Positions 1-8,928 are shown, numbered from the stretch's first letter. The stretch is DNA of 64,000 nt from UKL13-3 sp044353855 (GCA_044353855.1 JBILBF010000001.1:843443-907442); one strand, 5' to 3'. Notes: generated by a model not told the origin, from the sequence alone. Made by a program: numbers and translations.

Positions 1-548
1 CATGCAGTTTTAGAAGTAATACGTTCTAATTCTTCAACATTACCATTTGTTAAAAAATGAACATCGGGTAGAAGTGGGCGATAGGCTTGTTTATATTGCT
101 CCTCACTGTTTAAACTTAAAGCTGCATGGGTACTTCCATGATATGCATTTTTAAAAGCTATAATTTCACTTCTGTTTGTTACTCTTTTAGCAAGCTTTAA
201 AGCTCCATCTGTTGCTTCTGCTCCTGAGGTTACAAAATATACACAGTTTAATGTTGTGGGTAACAAAGAAGTAAGTTTTTTTGCTAATTGTACTTGTGGT
301 GATTGAATGTATTCACCATATACCATTACATGCATATACTTATCAACTTGTGTTTTAATAGCATTTTTAACTTTTTCGTTTCCGTGACCTAAACTACTAA
401 CGCTAATACCCGATATCAAATCAATATATTTTTTCCCTTTTGAGTCTATTAAATGTATACCCTCAGCTTTTTCAATTTCTAATAATAATGGAAATCTTGT
501 AGTTTGAGCTTGGTGGCTTAAAAATAGTTCACGATTACTAATATGCAT
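1..548 (-). CDS. Class III (PLP-dependent) aminotransferase, N-terminal part, cut by window edge
   Basis: Read leftwards from an ATG at 548, an open frame of about 182 codons runs off the left edge. It contains the class III aminotransferase N-terminal signature: a GKKYIDLISGISVSSLGHG stretch near residues 37-55, then YFVTSGAEATDGALKLAKR near residues 107-125, which is the phosphate-binding SGAEA motif of the ArgD/ornithine/acetylornithine aminotransferase superfamily. The PLP lysine lies beyond the edge. The substrate cannot be fixed from this half; Bacteroidota relatives are annotated loosely as aspartate aminotransferase family proteins. It lies downstream of the deoxyhypusine-synthase-like gene on the same strand, but a strong hairpin terminator separates them, so it is probably its own transcription unit. 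Confidence 0.85.
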   Translation of the reverse strand, partial: MHISNRELFLSHQAQTTRFPLLLEIEKAEGIHLIDSKGKKYIDLISGISVSSLGHGNEKVKNAIKTQVDKYMHVMVYGEYIQSPQVQLAKKLTSLLPTTLNCVYFVTSGAEATDGALKLAKRVTNRSEIIAFKNAYHGSTHAALSLNSEEQYKQAYRPLLPDVHFLTNGNVEELERITSKTA

Positions 549-575
549 AATTCAAATATCGACTTTAGTTTATAC

Positions 576-605
576 AAAAAGCCACTCAGAGTAGAGTGGC
601 TTTTT
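576..605 (-). terminator. Rho-independent terminator after the deoxyhypusine-synthase-like gene
   Basis: A 12-bp stem (aaaaagccactc / gagtggcttttt) with a 6-nt loop and T-rich flanks on both strands. It lies between the stop of the gene ending at 633 and the start of the aminotransferase at 548. Confidence 0.85.
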
Positions 606-632
606 ATGTGAAATAACTTTATAAGGGATAAT

Positions 633-1607
633 CTACCAACCTAATATCCAAGCAAACATTAACGGAGCAACAATGGTAGCATCACTTTCTACTATAAATT
701 TTGGGGTATGTATGTCCAATTTACCCCAAGTAATTTTTTCATTTGGTACTGCTCCAGAATAAGACCCATATGAAGTTGTAGAGTCACTTATTTGACAAAA
801 ATAACTCCAAAATGGTATGTTCTCCATTTCCATATCTTGATATAACATTGGTACAACACATATTGGGAAATCTCCAGCAATTCCACCCCCAATTTGAAAA
901 AATCCTAATCCTTTACCTTCTGAGTTTTTCACGTACCAATCCGCTAACCATACCATATATTCTATACCACTTTTCATCGTGCTAGCTTTCATTTCGTTTT
1001 TTATCACATAAGAAGCAAAAATATTTCCCATTGTTGAATCTTCCCAACCCGGAACTACTATAGGTAAGTTGCATTCAGCTGCAGCAAGCATCCATGAGTT
1101 TTTGGGGTCTATCTCATAATATTGCTCTAAATCGCCACTTAACAGCATTTTGTACATATATTCATGAGGAAAATAACGTTCACCACTCTTATCGGCTGTA
1201 TTCCATACATTAAAAATATGTTTCTGCAGTCTTCTAAACGCCTCTTCTTCTGGAATACAAGTATCAGTTACACGGTTGTAGTGGTTTTCTAATAAATCCC
1301 ATTCATCTTGCGGTGATAAATCACGATAGTTTGGCACCCTTTTGTAGTGAGAATGAGCCACCAAATTCATTATATCTTCTTCTAAATTAGCTCCAGTACA
1401 ACTAATAATATCAACTTTACCCTGACGAATCATTTCTGCTAATGATTTTCCTAGCTCGGCTGTACTCATAGCTCCTGCAAGGGTTACCATCATTTTCCCT
1501 CCTTCAGTTAAATGGGTTTCATAACCTTTAGCGGCATCAACTAGAGCTGCTGCATTAAAGTGTTTGTAATGTGTTTCAATAAACTTCGAAATTGGTCCTT
1601 TAGTCAT
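633..1607 (-). CDS. Deoxyhypusine synthase family protein (probable homospermidine-type spermidine enzyme)
   Basis: The protein is about 324 residues. It carries the NAD-binding and active-site pattern of the deoxyhypusine synthase family: VTLAGAMSTAELG, SCTGANLEED, FFQIGGGIAGDFPICVVPML and a C-terminal SGAVPNEKITWGK whose last Lys (residue 296) matches the lysine that forms the aminobutyl-imine intermediate in eukaryotic DHS. Bacteria have no eIF5A, and bacterial members are associated with polyamine metabolism (homospermidine synthesis), so that is the inferred role. The frame extends to a TTG at 1628, but a TAnnTTTG -7 element on this strand (1626-1633) overlaps that codon, so the ATG at 1607 (MTKGPISKF) is chosen. 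A hairpin terminator follows at 576-605. Confidence 0.88.
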   Translation of the reverse strand: MTKGPISKFIETHYKHFNAAALVDAAKGYETHLTEGGKMMVTLAGAMSTAELGKSLAEMIRQGKVDIISCTGANLEEDIMNLVAHSHYKRVPNYRDLSPQDEWDLLENHYNRVTDTCIPEEEAFRRLQKHIFNVWNTADKSGERYFPHEYMYKMLLSGDLEQYYEIDPKNSWMLAAAECNLPIVVPGWEDSTMGNIFASYVIKNEMKASTMKSGIEYMVWLADWYVKNSEGKGLGFFQIGGGIAGDFPICVVPMLYQDMEMENIPFWSYFCQISDSTTSYGSYSGAVPNEKITWGKLDIHTPKFIVESDATIVAPLMFAWILGW

Positions 1608-1625
1608 TGTGAGTTTTAATTTGGG

Positions 1626-1633
1626 CAAATATA
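1626..1633 (-). promoter_or_regulatory. Putative -7 element (TATATTTG) of the deoxyhypusine-synthase-like gene
   Basis: Read on the minus strand it is a perfect TAnnTTTG, 18 nt upstream of the chosen ATG at 1607. I see no convincing -33 TTG at 19-20 nt, so it is a half-match. The rest of the 1629-1863 divergent gap is AT-rich with nothing else recognisable. Confidence 0.4.
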
Positions 1634-1863
1634 ATCCCTCATTATTAAATTTAAATAAATAAAACGGATAGCTATTTCATTCTCCTTATAAAAGATTATC
1701 GTTTTTATTCCCTCTTACAATTGTGTATACAATTCAATTTTTTAATTCTTGTGCTGTAAATACAAGATACAATTGTGATTAATTTAGGTATAATCAATTG
1801 GGTAAATCAACATTGTTTGGAGAGCGAAGATATTGAGCGTATTTTTACAGCAAAATAAGAGAT

Positions 1864-3207
1864 ATGGAAATTGTTTTTTTAGTATTAGGTATTATTACAG
1901 GAGTTATAATTGGAGTGTTTTTTCAAAAAAGCAAATCACCTCACTCTGCTATTATTGATACTGAAATCAATGATTGGAGAACTAAATTTATTCATGCATC
2001 TAATGAAGTTAGTGCATTAACAAATGCAGAATCGATGTTGCGTTCAGATGTTGAATTTTTTAAAACTGAAATTTCGACTAAACAAGATCAAATCATAAAA
2101 CTAAATAATGAACTAACGTCAGCTTTAAATAGCACTAAAAATATTGAACAACGTTTACTCGAACAAAAGTCAGAAGTTGAAAAGTTAAATCAACGATTTA
2201 AAGAGGAATTCGAAAACTTGGCAGCTAAAATCCTTGAAGAGAAAACTCAAAAATTTACCGAACAGAACAAACAATCGTTGGATGGTATTTTGACACCTTT
2301 ACGTGAACGTATCAAGGATTTTGAAGATAAGGTTCAAAAAGTGTATGATACTGAGGCTGCAGAACGAAACATGCTCAAAGGGGAGATAAAGCAATTGATG
2401 GGACTCAATCAACAAATGCACCTTGATACACAAAATTTAACAAAAGCTCTTAAAGGTGATAATAAAACACAAGGCAATTGGGGTGAATTTATTTTAGAAA
2501 GTATTCTTGAAAAGTCAGGTTTGGTTAAAGATAGAGAGTATAAAACTCAAGAAAGTATATCTACTTCTGATGGCAAACGATTTCAACCTGATGTTGTTAT
2601 TAATTTGCCCGATGGAAAATGTTTGGTTGTTGATTCAAAAGTTTCATTAGTGGCTTATGAACGCTATGTTTCAACTGATGATGATCAATTGAAAATTATG
2701 GCTCTTAAAGAACACGGACAATCATTTAAGTCGCACATAAAAGGATTAAGTGAAAAAAATTATCAAAATTTGTACGGAGTAAAAAGTCTAGATTTTGTGT
2801 TACTTTTTGTACCCATTGAATCAGCATTTGCTGCTGCTGTTCAATTTGATAACCAAATATTTAATGATGCTTTTGAACGAAATATTGTTATTGTAAGTCC
2901 ATCAACTTTGCTCGCTACGTTGCGAACTGTTGCCAATATATGGAGACAAGAAAGTCAAAGTAAAAATGCCGTTGAAATAGCTAGCCGTGCAGGAGATATG
3001 TATGATAAATTTGTTGGTTTTGTAGAGGATTTAATTTTATTAGGGAATAAATTACGGGATTCACAAAAAGCATATGAAGGAGCAATGAACAAATTACATC
3101 AAGGCAGTGGAAATTTAGTGAAACGATCTGAAGAGTTAAAAAAGTTAGGGGCCAAGGCAACTAAATCGTTACCTATTAATCTTTTAGATAGGGCAATTGG
3201 TGAATGA
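1864..3207 (+). CDS. rmuC: DNA recombination protein RmuC
   Basis: The 447-residue protein has an N-terminal membrane anchor (about residues 2-20), a long heptad-rich coiled coil (about 35-135) and a C-terminal RmuC domain (about 150-420). The domain includes KTQGNWGEFILESILEKSGL, FQPDVVINLPDGKCLVVDSKVSL and the NIVIVSPSTLLATLRTV stretch typical of the family. RmuC limits recombination between inverted repeats in E. coli; the restriction-nuclease-like fold of its core suggests DNA binding or cleavage. The ATG at 1864 opens directly with the membrane segment. It stands alone between divergent and downstream lolA, 56 nt from the latter. Confidence 0.93.
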   Translation: MEIVFLVLGIITGVIIGVFFQKSKSPHSAIIDTEINDWRTKFIHASNEVSALTNAESMLRSDVEFFKTEISTKQDQIIKLNNELTSALNSTKNIEQRLLEQKSEVEKLNQRFKEEFENLAAKILEEKTQKFTEQNKQSLDGILTPLRERIKDFEDKVQKVYDTEAAERNMLKGEIKQLMGLNQQMHLDTQNLTKALKGDNKTQGNWGEFILESILEKSGLVKDREYKTQESISTSDGKRFQPDVVINLPDGKCLVVDSKVSLVAYERYVSTDDDQLKIMALKEHGQSFKSHIKGLSEKNYQNLYGVKSLDFVLLFVPIESAFAAAVQFDNQIFNDAFERNIVIVSPSTLLATLRTVANIWRQESQSKNAVEIASRAGDMYDKFVGFVEDLILLGNKLRDSQKAYEGAMNKLHQGSGNLVKRSEELKKLGAKATKSLPINLLDRAIGE

Positions 3208-3263
3208 TATATGTCATTTATTCTTATGATTCATTCATTTAGTCAAAATTGCATATTTGTAGT

Positions 3264-3914
3264 GTGAAAAATTTATTAACCATTATTCTTACGTTTAGTT
3301 TTTTAATTGCTAATGCTCAGTCCAAATCAGTAGTAGATAAAAAAGCAGAAAAACTTTTAACTACTATCAGTAAACGTTACAAAGCATTTAAATCAATAAA
3401 AGCTGATTTTATATATGCAATAGAAAGTAAAGCAGACAAATTCACTGAAAAGCAAAATGGAACTTTGCTTGTAAAAGGGAATAAGTTTAAGCTAGATATT
3501 GCTGGCCAAACTATTATTTCTGATAATGCTACAATTTGGACTTATAGTAAAGAAGTAAATGAAGTACAAATTAGTAATTATAACCCTAAGGAAAGTGCTA
3601 TTCGAATTGATGATATTTTTACAATGTATAGCAAAGGATTTATCTCAAAAATAGCTGAAGAAAAAAAAGAATCAGGTAAAGAGGTTACTATTATAGAATT
3701 AGTACCAACAAATAAAAAGAAAAATTATTTTAAGATTAAACTAACAGTCGACAAAACGAATCAAACAATTTTAAAATCTGTAGTTTATGATAAAAACGGA
3801 ACAATTCACACGTATACTATAACCAATCAAGTTCCTAATCTTAAACTTGAAGACAAAACGTTTACTTTTGATAAATCAAAATATCCCAAAATTGAAGTTA
3901 TTGATTTACGCTAA
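3264..3914 (+). CDS. lolA: Outer membrane lipoprotein carrier protein LolA family
   Basis: A secreted protein of about 216 residues with signal peptide MKNLLTIILTFSFLIANAQ followed by a LolA-like beta-rich domain. Recognisable parts are the early motif FKSIKADFIYAIES, the central KQNGTLLVKGNKFKLDI and DNATIWTYSKEVNEVQI, and the late FKIKLTVDKTNQTILKSVVYDKNGT. LolA ferries lipoproteins across the periplasm. The frame can be opened at a TTG (3249), but the GTG at 3264 starts exactly at the signal peptide and is preferred. The stop overlaps the convergent lipoprotein gene by 4 nt. Confidence 0.85.
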   Translation: MKNLLTIILTFSFLIANAQSKSVVDKKAEKLLTTISKRYKAFKSIKADFIYAIESKADKFTEKQNGTLLVKGNKFKLDIAGQTIISDNATIWTYSKEVNEVQISNYNPKESAIRIDDIFTMYSKGFISKIAEEKKESGKEVTIIELVPTNKKKNYFKIKLTVDKTNQTILKSVVYDKNGTIHTYTITNQVPNLKLEDKTFTFDKSKYPKIEVIDLR

Positions 3915-4462
3915 TTGTTAATGAATTTTGCATTGATGGTATAGGTGCTTTTATGTCCAAATTTCACTTGTTGAATTTCCTCTATTCTAAAGCCTTGTGA
4001 AGGCAAATATGTTATCTTTTTTCTAACTTCTATTAAGTTTATCTTTTCTATATAAATTGCTTCAACAAAATTTATTTTTTGGTTTTCAGGGTTTGTTGAA
4101 ATTGTACACAGTTTTAGATTTGGTTTTGCATCTATTGATGTAAATGAAATTGTACAAATTGTATCGGTATTAATAATTGTATCCATCTGATAACTGCCAT
4201 TTTTTTTAGGATTACTTAAATCTATTAACGTAAAAATAGCTAGCTCATTTTCCCAATTCACTTGAGTTCTTGTAATCGTATCTAGTTCGTTGTTAAACAA
4301 TAATTTCTTTAATATGCCAATTTTCTGTTGATTAAGAATATGTATTTGATTGTCAAAATATGATTTTGAATCCCATAGAGATATTGGCTTTTCTACTCCG
4401 GTAAAATTGCAACCAATGAATACAAATAGTACCATCAGCATCAAAAAAGATATTTTTAACAT
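3911..4462 (-). CDS. Hypothetical lipoprotein downstream of gpmI
   Basis: A 183-residue protein with a short hydrophobic signal and a lipobox ending at Cys18 (VFIGC), so it is predicted to be a lipoprotein. The mature part is mixed alpha/beta with no motif I recognise. Its start overlaps the end of gpmI by 7 nt, which implies co-transcription and coupled translation, but I see no mechanistic link to glycolysis. The 3' end overlaps lolA by 4 nt in convergent orientation. Confidence 0.75.
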   Translation of the reverse strand: MLKISFLMLMVLFVFIGCNFTGVEKPISLWDSKSYFDNQIHILNQQKIGILKKLLFNNELDTITRTQVNWENELAIFTLIDLSNPKKNGSYQMDTIINTDTICTISFTSIDAKPNLKLCTISTNPENQKINFVEAIYIEKINLIEVRKKITYLPSQGFRIEEIQQVKFGHKSTYTINAKFINN

Positions 4463-5982
4463 AACAAACTTTCTCCTGTCATTTCTGCTGGTTTAGGGAG
4501 ATTTAAAAGGTCTAAAAATGTAGGTGCCAAATCTGCTAATCTGCCATTAGAAAGTTGGTGATTTATTTTTGGCTGAACAAGGATTACAGGGACTTTATTA
4601 GTTGTGTGAGCTGTATTTGGAGTCCCATCTTCTTCATTTAACATATACTCACCATTACCGTGATCAGCTGTAATAATTATTGAGTAGTTTTTCAATAATG
4701 CAGCACTAACTATTCTACCTATACAATTATCAACCTTTTCTACAGCTTTAATTTCAGCATTTATTATTCCTGTGTGACCTACCATATCAGGGTTAGCAAA
4801 GTTTACACAGATAAAAGCTGCTGCTTCTTTGTCGATTTCTGCTAATGTAAATTTACATACCTCTTCTGCACTCATTTCCGGTTGCAAGTCGTAAGTTGCA
4901 ACCTTTGGTGAAGGTGCCATATATCTAGATTCTCCTACAAATGGATTTTCTCTTCCTCCTGAAAAAAAGAAACTTACATGAGGATACTTTTCAGTTTCAG
5001 CAATTCTTACTTGTTTTAAGTGATGCTTTTCTAATACTTCACCCAATGTCATGTTAAGTTCTAAATCTGGAAATACAACACCAATATTTTCATAAGTTTT
5101 ATCGTATTCAGTTAATGTTATATAATGAAGATGCAATTTATGCATATTGTGTTCTTGAAAATCTTGTTGAGTTAAAGCCATTGTTATCTCTCTTGCTCTA
5201 TCTGTTCTAAAATTAAAACATATCACAACATCTCCTGCTTCAATTTTTGCGTAAGGATTTTGATTTGCATCAACTGCTATAATTGGTTTAATAAATTCAT
5301 CAGTTTCTCCACCTTCATATCTTTGCTTTAGTGTATTAATAATGTTAGTAGAATGATACCCCAAACCATTTACTAGTGCATCGTAAGCTATTTTTACCCG
5401 CTCCCATCTTTTATCTCTATCCATTGCATAATATCTACCTGTAATCGATGCTATTTTTCCTCCAGTTTCAGCTAATTTTAATTCCAAGTCTGTTAAATAT
5501 TGAACCCCACCTTTAGGGTCGGTATCTCTACCATCTGTAAAGGCATGTATAAAAAAATTGTTCATTTTCTGCTCTTGCATTATGTCACATAATCCTTTTA
5601 AATGCTCTATCGAAGAATGAACTCCGCCATCACTTACCAAACCAATTAAGTGTATTTTTTTCCTATTGCTATTTGCGTATGCAATGGCTTTAATAAGCGT
5701 TTTGTTTTGGTTTACATTTTTTTCTTTAAATGCTTTATTAATTAAAACTAATTGTTGAAATACAACTCGCCCTGCTCCAATATTCATGTGCCCTACTTCT
5801 GAATTACCCATTTGCCCTTCAGGAAGTCCAACATCTTCTCCTGAAGTTTTTAGCTCCGCATTGGGGTATTTACTTTTAAGAAAATCAAAATTAGGTTTCT
5901 TTGCCATATCAATGGCATTTCCATTATAAGATTTTCCATTTCCCCATCCATCTAAAATAAGTAATATTGCTTTAGTATTCAT
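4456..5982 (-). CDS. gpmI: 2,3-bisphosphoglycerate-independent phosphoglycerate mutase
   Basis: The 508-residue length matches the iPGM family. It interconverts 3- and 2-phosphoglycerate in glycolysis/gluconeogenesis using two Mn ions. The phosphatase domain shows LLILDGWGNG (metal ligand Asp11) and GQMGNSEVGHMNIGAGR with the catalytic Ser61. The transferase domain shows DGRDTDP, GRYYAMDRDKRW and FRTDRAREIT, and the C-terminal metal motifs NFANPDMVGHTG and ITADHGNGEY are intact. It is first in a two-gene unit with the lipoprotein gene (7-nt overlap). A TACTTTTG -7 element (5987-5994, minus strand) lies only 4 nt upstream of the ATG. Confidence 0.97.
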   Translation of the reverse strand: MNTKAILLILDGWGNGKSYNGNAIDMAKKPNFDFLKSKYPNAELKTSGEDVGLPEGQMGNSEVGHMNIGAGRVVFQQLVLINKAFKEKNVNQNKTLIKAIAYANSNRKKIHLIGLVSDGGVHSSIEHLKGLCDIMQEQKMNNFFIHAFTDGRDTDPKGGVQYLTDLELKLAETGGKIASITGRYYAMDRDKRWERVKIAYDALVNGLGYHSTNIINTLKQRYEGGETDEFIKPIIAVDANQNPYAKIEAGDVVICFNFRTDRAREITMALTQQDFQEHNMHKLHLHYITLTEYDKTYENIGVVFPDLELNMTLGEVLEKHHLKQVRIAETEKYPHVSFFFSGGRENPFVGESRYMAPSPKVATYDLQPEMSAEEVCKFTLAEIDKEAAAFICVNFANPDMVGHTGIINAEIKAVEKVDNCIGRIVSAALLKNYSIIITADHGNGEYMLNEEDGTPNTAHTTNKVPVILVQPKINHQLSNGRLADLAPTFLDLLNLPKPAEMTGESLLC

Positions 5983-5986
5983 TTAG

Positions 5987-5994
5987 CAAAAGTA
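5987..5994 (-). promoter_or_regulatory. Putative -7 element (TACTTTTG) immediately upstream of gpmI
   Basis: A perfect TAnnTTTG on the minus strand, its G only 5 nt before the A of the gpmI ATG. No good -33 TTG is present at the usual spacing. If used, it would give a leaderless or nearly leaderless mRNA. Confidence 0.35.
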
Positions 5995-6102
5995 ATCATT
6001 AAAAGTTTTATGTTGCTTACACTTACTATCTGGCATTTTTTAGTAATTTGCATCGTGGCATGGTTTTCGATATTGTCAAAATGCTTTTTATCACTCATTA
6101 AT

Positions 6103-6480
6103 ATGAAAACAGGATTACTTTTTTTATGTTCATTTTTAAGTTTTGTTTCTTTTGCTGATACATTCGATGACGTAGTTGCTGCTATTAAATCAGCAAATTC
6201 AAAAAAGGTTGCAATGTACTTCAATTCTAATGTTGAATTAACGGTGTTGAATGCTGAGGGAGTTTATAGTAAACCTCAAGCTGAAATAATTATTAAGAAT
6301 TTTTTTACGAGTAATCCTCCCAAAAATGTTGCAATTCAGCATAAAGGATCTTCAGCTCAAGGAGCTAAATATGTTATTGCTAATTATGAATGTGCTCAAG
6401 GCAATTATAGAATTTATATTTTTATGAAGGAGTCTGCCTCTGAAATGCTTATTCACGAATTACGTTTCGAGAAGGAATAA
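6103..6480 (+). CDS. DUF4783 domain-containing secreted protein
   Basis: A protein of about 125 residues: a signal peptide (MKTGLLFLCSFLSFVSFA) and then a compact domain with DDVVAAIKSANSKKVAMYFNS and YSKPQAEIIIKNFF, matching the DUF4783 family common in Bacteroidota (an NTF2-like alpha/beta cone fold is likely). The function is unknown. The frame is open from 6010, but the upstream part is a hydrophobic run that would precede a second signal peptide, so the ATG at 6103 is chosen. It lies 19 nt upstream of nadC on the same strand and is probably co-transcribed; this neighbour arrangement is familiar from other Bacteroidota genomes. Confidence 0.8.
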   Translation: MKTGLLFLCSFLSFVSFADTFDDVVAAIKSANSKKVAMYFNSNVELTVLNAEGVYSKPQAEIIIKNFFTSNPPKNVAIQHKGSSAQGAKYVIANYECAQGNYRIYIFMKESASEMLIHELRFEKE

Positions 6481-6499
6481 CTTACTATTATAGTTTTGT

Positions 6500-7354
6500 A
6501 TGAAAGAATTATTAGAAAATCCATCAGTTATACAACTTATTAATTTAGCTTTTGCTGAAGATATTGGAAGTGGGGATCATACTTCATTAGCATGTATTGA
6601 TAAAGATGCAAAAGGTAAATCGATAATAGTAGCAAAAGAAGTTGGTGTGGTAGCTGGTGTTTTATTGGGTGAATATATTTTTAAAAAAGTTGATGCTGAT
6701 TTGCAAGTAGAAATTTTGGTTCATGATGGAGAATCAATTTATCCAGGTGACATCATTATGAAAATTGCCGGAAGTGATATTAGTATGCTTACAGCAGAAC
6801 GTACTGTACTCAATTTTATGCAACGTTTAAGTGGCGTTTCATCACAAACTGCTAAATATGTTCAGCTGCTTAAAGGACTTCACACCCAAATATTGGATAC
6901 TCGAAAAACTACACCTGGAATGCGGCTTTTGGAAAAATGGGCTGTAAAAAATGGTGGTGGGTTTAATCATCGAATTGGCTTGTATGATATGATATTGATT
7001 AAAGATAACCACAATGATTTCTCAGGTGGAATAACAAGTGCTATTACCCGAACTCAAAAATACCTGAATGATAAAAAGTTAAATCTTAAAATTGAAATTG
7101 AAACGCGCAGTTTAGATGAAGTAAAAGAAGTATTAGCTATTGGAGGTATTGATAGAATTATGCTAGATAATTTCTCCATTCCTATGCTTATTGATGCTAT
7201 TGCATTAATTAATAATAGATTTGAAACAGAAGCTTCAGGAGGTATTACATTAGATTCTTTAAGAGGTTATGCCGAAACAGGTGTAGATTTTATTTCTTCG
7301 GGAGCATTAACTCATTCAATAAAAAGTTTAGATTTAAGTATGCGTGCTGGATAG
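6500..7354 (+). CDS. nadC: Nicotinate-nucleotide pyrophosphorylase (carboxylating)
   Basis: The 284-residue protein is quinolinate phosphoribosyltransferase, which makes nicotinate mononucleotide from quinolinate and PRPP in de novo NAD synthesis. Family landmarks: AEDIGSGDHTS near the N-terminus, ERTVLNFMQRLSGVSS, LDTRKTTPGMRLLEKWAVKNGGG with the Arg/Lys quinolinate contacts, HRIGLYDMILIKDNH, and the C-terminal phosphate-binding strands IMLDNF, EASGGI and DFISSGALTHS. Length and motifs are canonical. It follows the DUF4783 gene by 19 nt and ends before a bidirectional hairpin shared with gldJ. Confidence 0.97.
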   Translation: MKELLENPSVIQLINLAFAEDIGSGDHTSLACIDKDAKGKSIIVAKEVGVVAGVLLGEYIFKKVDADLQVEILVHDGESIYPGDIIMKIAGSDISMLTAERTVLNFMQRLSGVSSQTAKYVQLLKGLHTQILDTRKTTPGMRLLEKWAVKNGGGFNHRIGLYDMILIKDNHNDFSGGITSAITRTQKYLNDKKLNLKIEIETRSLDEVKEVLAIGGIDRIMLDNFSIPMLIDAIALINNRFETEASGGITLDSLRGYAETGVDFISSGALTHSIKSLDLSMRAG

Positions 7355-7364
7355 ATTACTAACA

Positions 7365-7422
7365 GAAAAAATATTTAAAAAAAAACCTAACAAAAATGCT
7401 AGGTTTTTTTAAATATTTTTTC
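7365..7422. terminator. Bidirectional terminator between nadC and gldJ
   Basis: Long imperfect palindrome: a left arm of A-rich sequence ending in accta, a loop around acaaaaatgc, and a right arm taggt followed by a T run and the mirror of the left flank. It abuts the gldJ stop codon and serves both convergent genes. Confidence 0.8.
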
Positions 7423-8864
7423 TATTTTTCTTTTCGAGGATCTCCAACTCTATCCATAACACATCTAAACCCAATCATAGCACTAGATAAGTCTTCATCT
7501 AAATATCTACGTGTACCAGGGTGTAACCAATAAGCCCTATCTCTCCAAGAACCACCTTTGAATACTCTTGCTCTGTTGTCAATTAATGATGATACGCTAT
7601 ATTCATATTGTTGATCAAGGTCGGCATAGTTCAGTTCATCTTTGTAACCGATATTATTTGATTTTTTATAGTTTCTACGTTTGGCATTTTCTTCTTCGGT
7701 AACTTCACGATAAGGAACTTTTCCTAAACTATCTTTTTCTGAAACAATTCCATCTGCATCTGTAACTTTGGTTTTGTATACATTTCCACGAAAAGGATTT
7801 ACATCTGTCATATCTTCGAGTGACAAAGGACGATAAATATCCATTACCCATTCACTTACATTTCCAGCCATATGGTATAAACCAAAATCATTTGGAAGCA
7901 TGTCTTCTGGTTTTACTTCTGCAGTGTAGAATGCACCATCATTTAATTTACCGGCAACACCAGCAACATCACCTCTACCACGCATATAATTCGCATACAT
8001 CATTCCACGTGTTTTTTCTGTATCACTTCTACGTAATGTCAAACCATCCCAAGGATAAATTCTTTTTACATCTATATTTTCATTGTAATCAGGTGAATAG
8101 TAGCCATATGCAGCATATTCCCATTCAGCTTCTGTTGGTAACCGATAATCAGGTAATAAAATACCATCTTCCATTCTGATATTTCTATCGTTTCCATTAG
8201 GAGCATAATCTTCTAATAGAAGTTTTGCTGTAGGAGTATATAGTCCTAATAAATAGGCTTCTGTATTAAAATTGTTATCATCAACTGATGTTTGAACATC
8301 TAAATCGATAAATCCCTCGCGAGCCATTATCATTTCATTAACGCGGTCGGTTCTCCATTCAGCATATGCTTTTGCTTGTAACCAACTAACTCCTACAACT
8401 GGGTAATCTCTATATGCTGGATGGCGCAAATAATATAACACATAAGGTTCGTTGTATGATAATTTGTCTCTCCAAACCATTGTATCTGGAAGTGATTTTT
8501 CGTAAATAATAGGATTACTAACATACACTCTTCTTAGCCAATACAAATATTCAGTGTAGTGAAAGTTCGAAACTTCAGTTTCATCCATATAAAAACTAGA
8601 AATTGATACCCTACGTTTTAAGTTGTTTCGGTCATAAGTCAAATCTTGTTCAGATTGACCAATTGTTGCAGACCCCCCTTCAATAAATATTAGCCCTGGA
8701 CCAGTTTCTTGGCCTTCAAACTTTGCTTTTTCAAATCCGCCCCATTTGGGATCATTGTATTTCCACCCAGTTACAGATGATTTTTTGTCAGCACTGTTAC
8801 ATGCTGAAAAAATTAACGCCTGAACAAATCCGGCTAAAAGAATCAATTTTGAAGCTTGCTTCAT
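7422..8864 (-). CDS. gldJ: Gliding motility / T9SS lipoprotein GldJ
   Basis: A 480-residue lipoprotein (lipobox ending at Cys22, IFSAC). The mature protein begins with the GldJ-type TGWKYNDPKWGGF, then GPGLIFIEGGSATIGQ, and carries a formylglycine-generating-enzyme-like fold: DETEVSNFHYTEYLYWLRR, HPAYRDYPVVGVSW, YRLPTEAEWEYAAYGY, NDFGLYHMAGNVSEWVMDIYRP and the terminal RVFKGGSWRDRAYWL and IGFRCVMDRVG. In Flavobacterium johnsoniae GldJ is needed for gliding and stabilises GldK, and gldJ sits beside porU and porV, as it does here apart from two porP/sprF-like genes in between. That context favours GldJ over the paralogue GldK. The FGE active-site chemistry is not expected. Confidence 0.93.
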   Translation of the reverse strand: MKQASKLILLAGFVQALIFSACNSADKKSSVTGWKYNDPKWGGFEKAKFEGQETGPGLIFIEGGSATIGQSEQDLTYDRNNLKRRVSISSFYMDETEVSNFHYTEYLYWLRRVYVSNPIIYEKSLPDTMVWRDKLSYNEPYVLYYLRHPAYRDYPVVGVSWLQAKAYAEWRTDRVNEMIMAREGFIDLDVQTSVDDNNFNTEAYLLGLYTPTAKLLLEDYAPNGNDRNIRMEDGILLPDYRLPTEAEWEYAAYGYYSPDYNENIDVKRIYPWDGLTLRRSDTEKTRGMMYANYMRGRGDVAGVAGKLNDGAFYTAEVKPEDMLPNDFGLYHMAGNVSEWVMDIYRPLSLEDMTDVNPFRGNVYKTKVTDADGIVSEKDSLGKVPYREVTEEENAKRRNYKKSNNIGYKDELNYADLDQQYEYSVSSLIDNRARVFKGGSWRDRAYWLHPGTRRYLDEDLSSAMIGFRCVMDRVGDPRKEK

Positions 8865-8928
8865 ATGGTTTAACTATTTATAATTTTCAAATAAACGAAA
8901 AAAAAATCAAATTATTCCAAATTTCTAT

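Noticed and set aside
5979..6224. 81-codon minus-strand frame beyond gpmI
   Set aside because: Overlaps the DUF4783 gene on the other strand and lacks any recognisable feature.
6491..6498. TAGTTTTG as a promoter for nadC
   Set aside because: It lies 1 nt before the ATG, so a start 4 nt downstream would be inside the coding region, and no -33 element is present.
7422..8864. GldJ as a sulfatase-modifying enzyme
   Set aside because: The fold is of that type, but the N-terminal TGWKYNDPKWGGF signature, lipobox and porU/porV neighbourhood identify GldJ.
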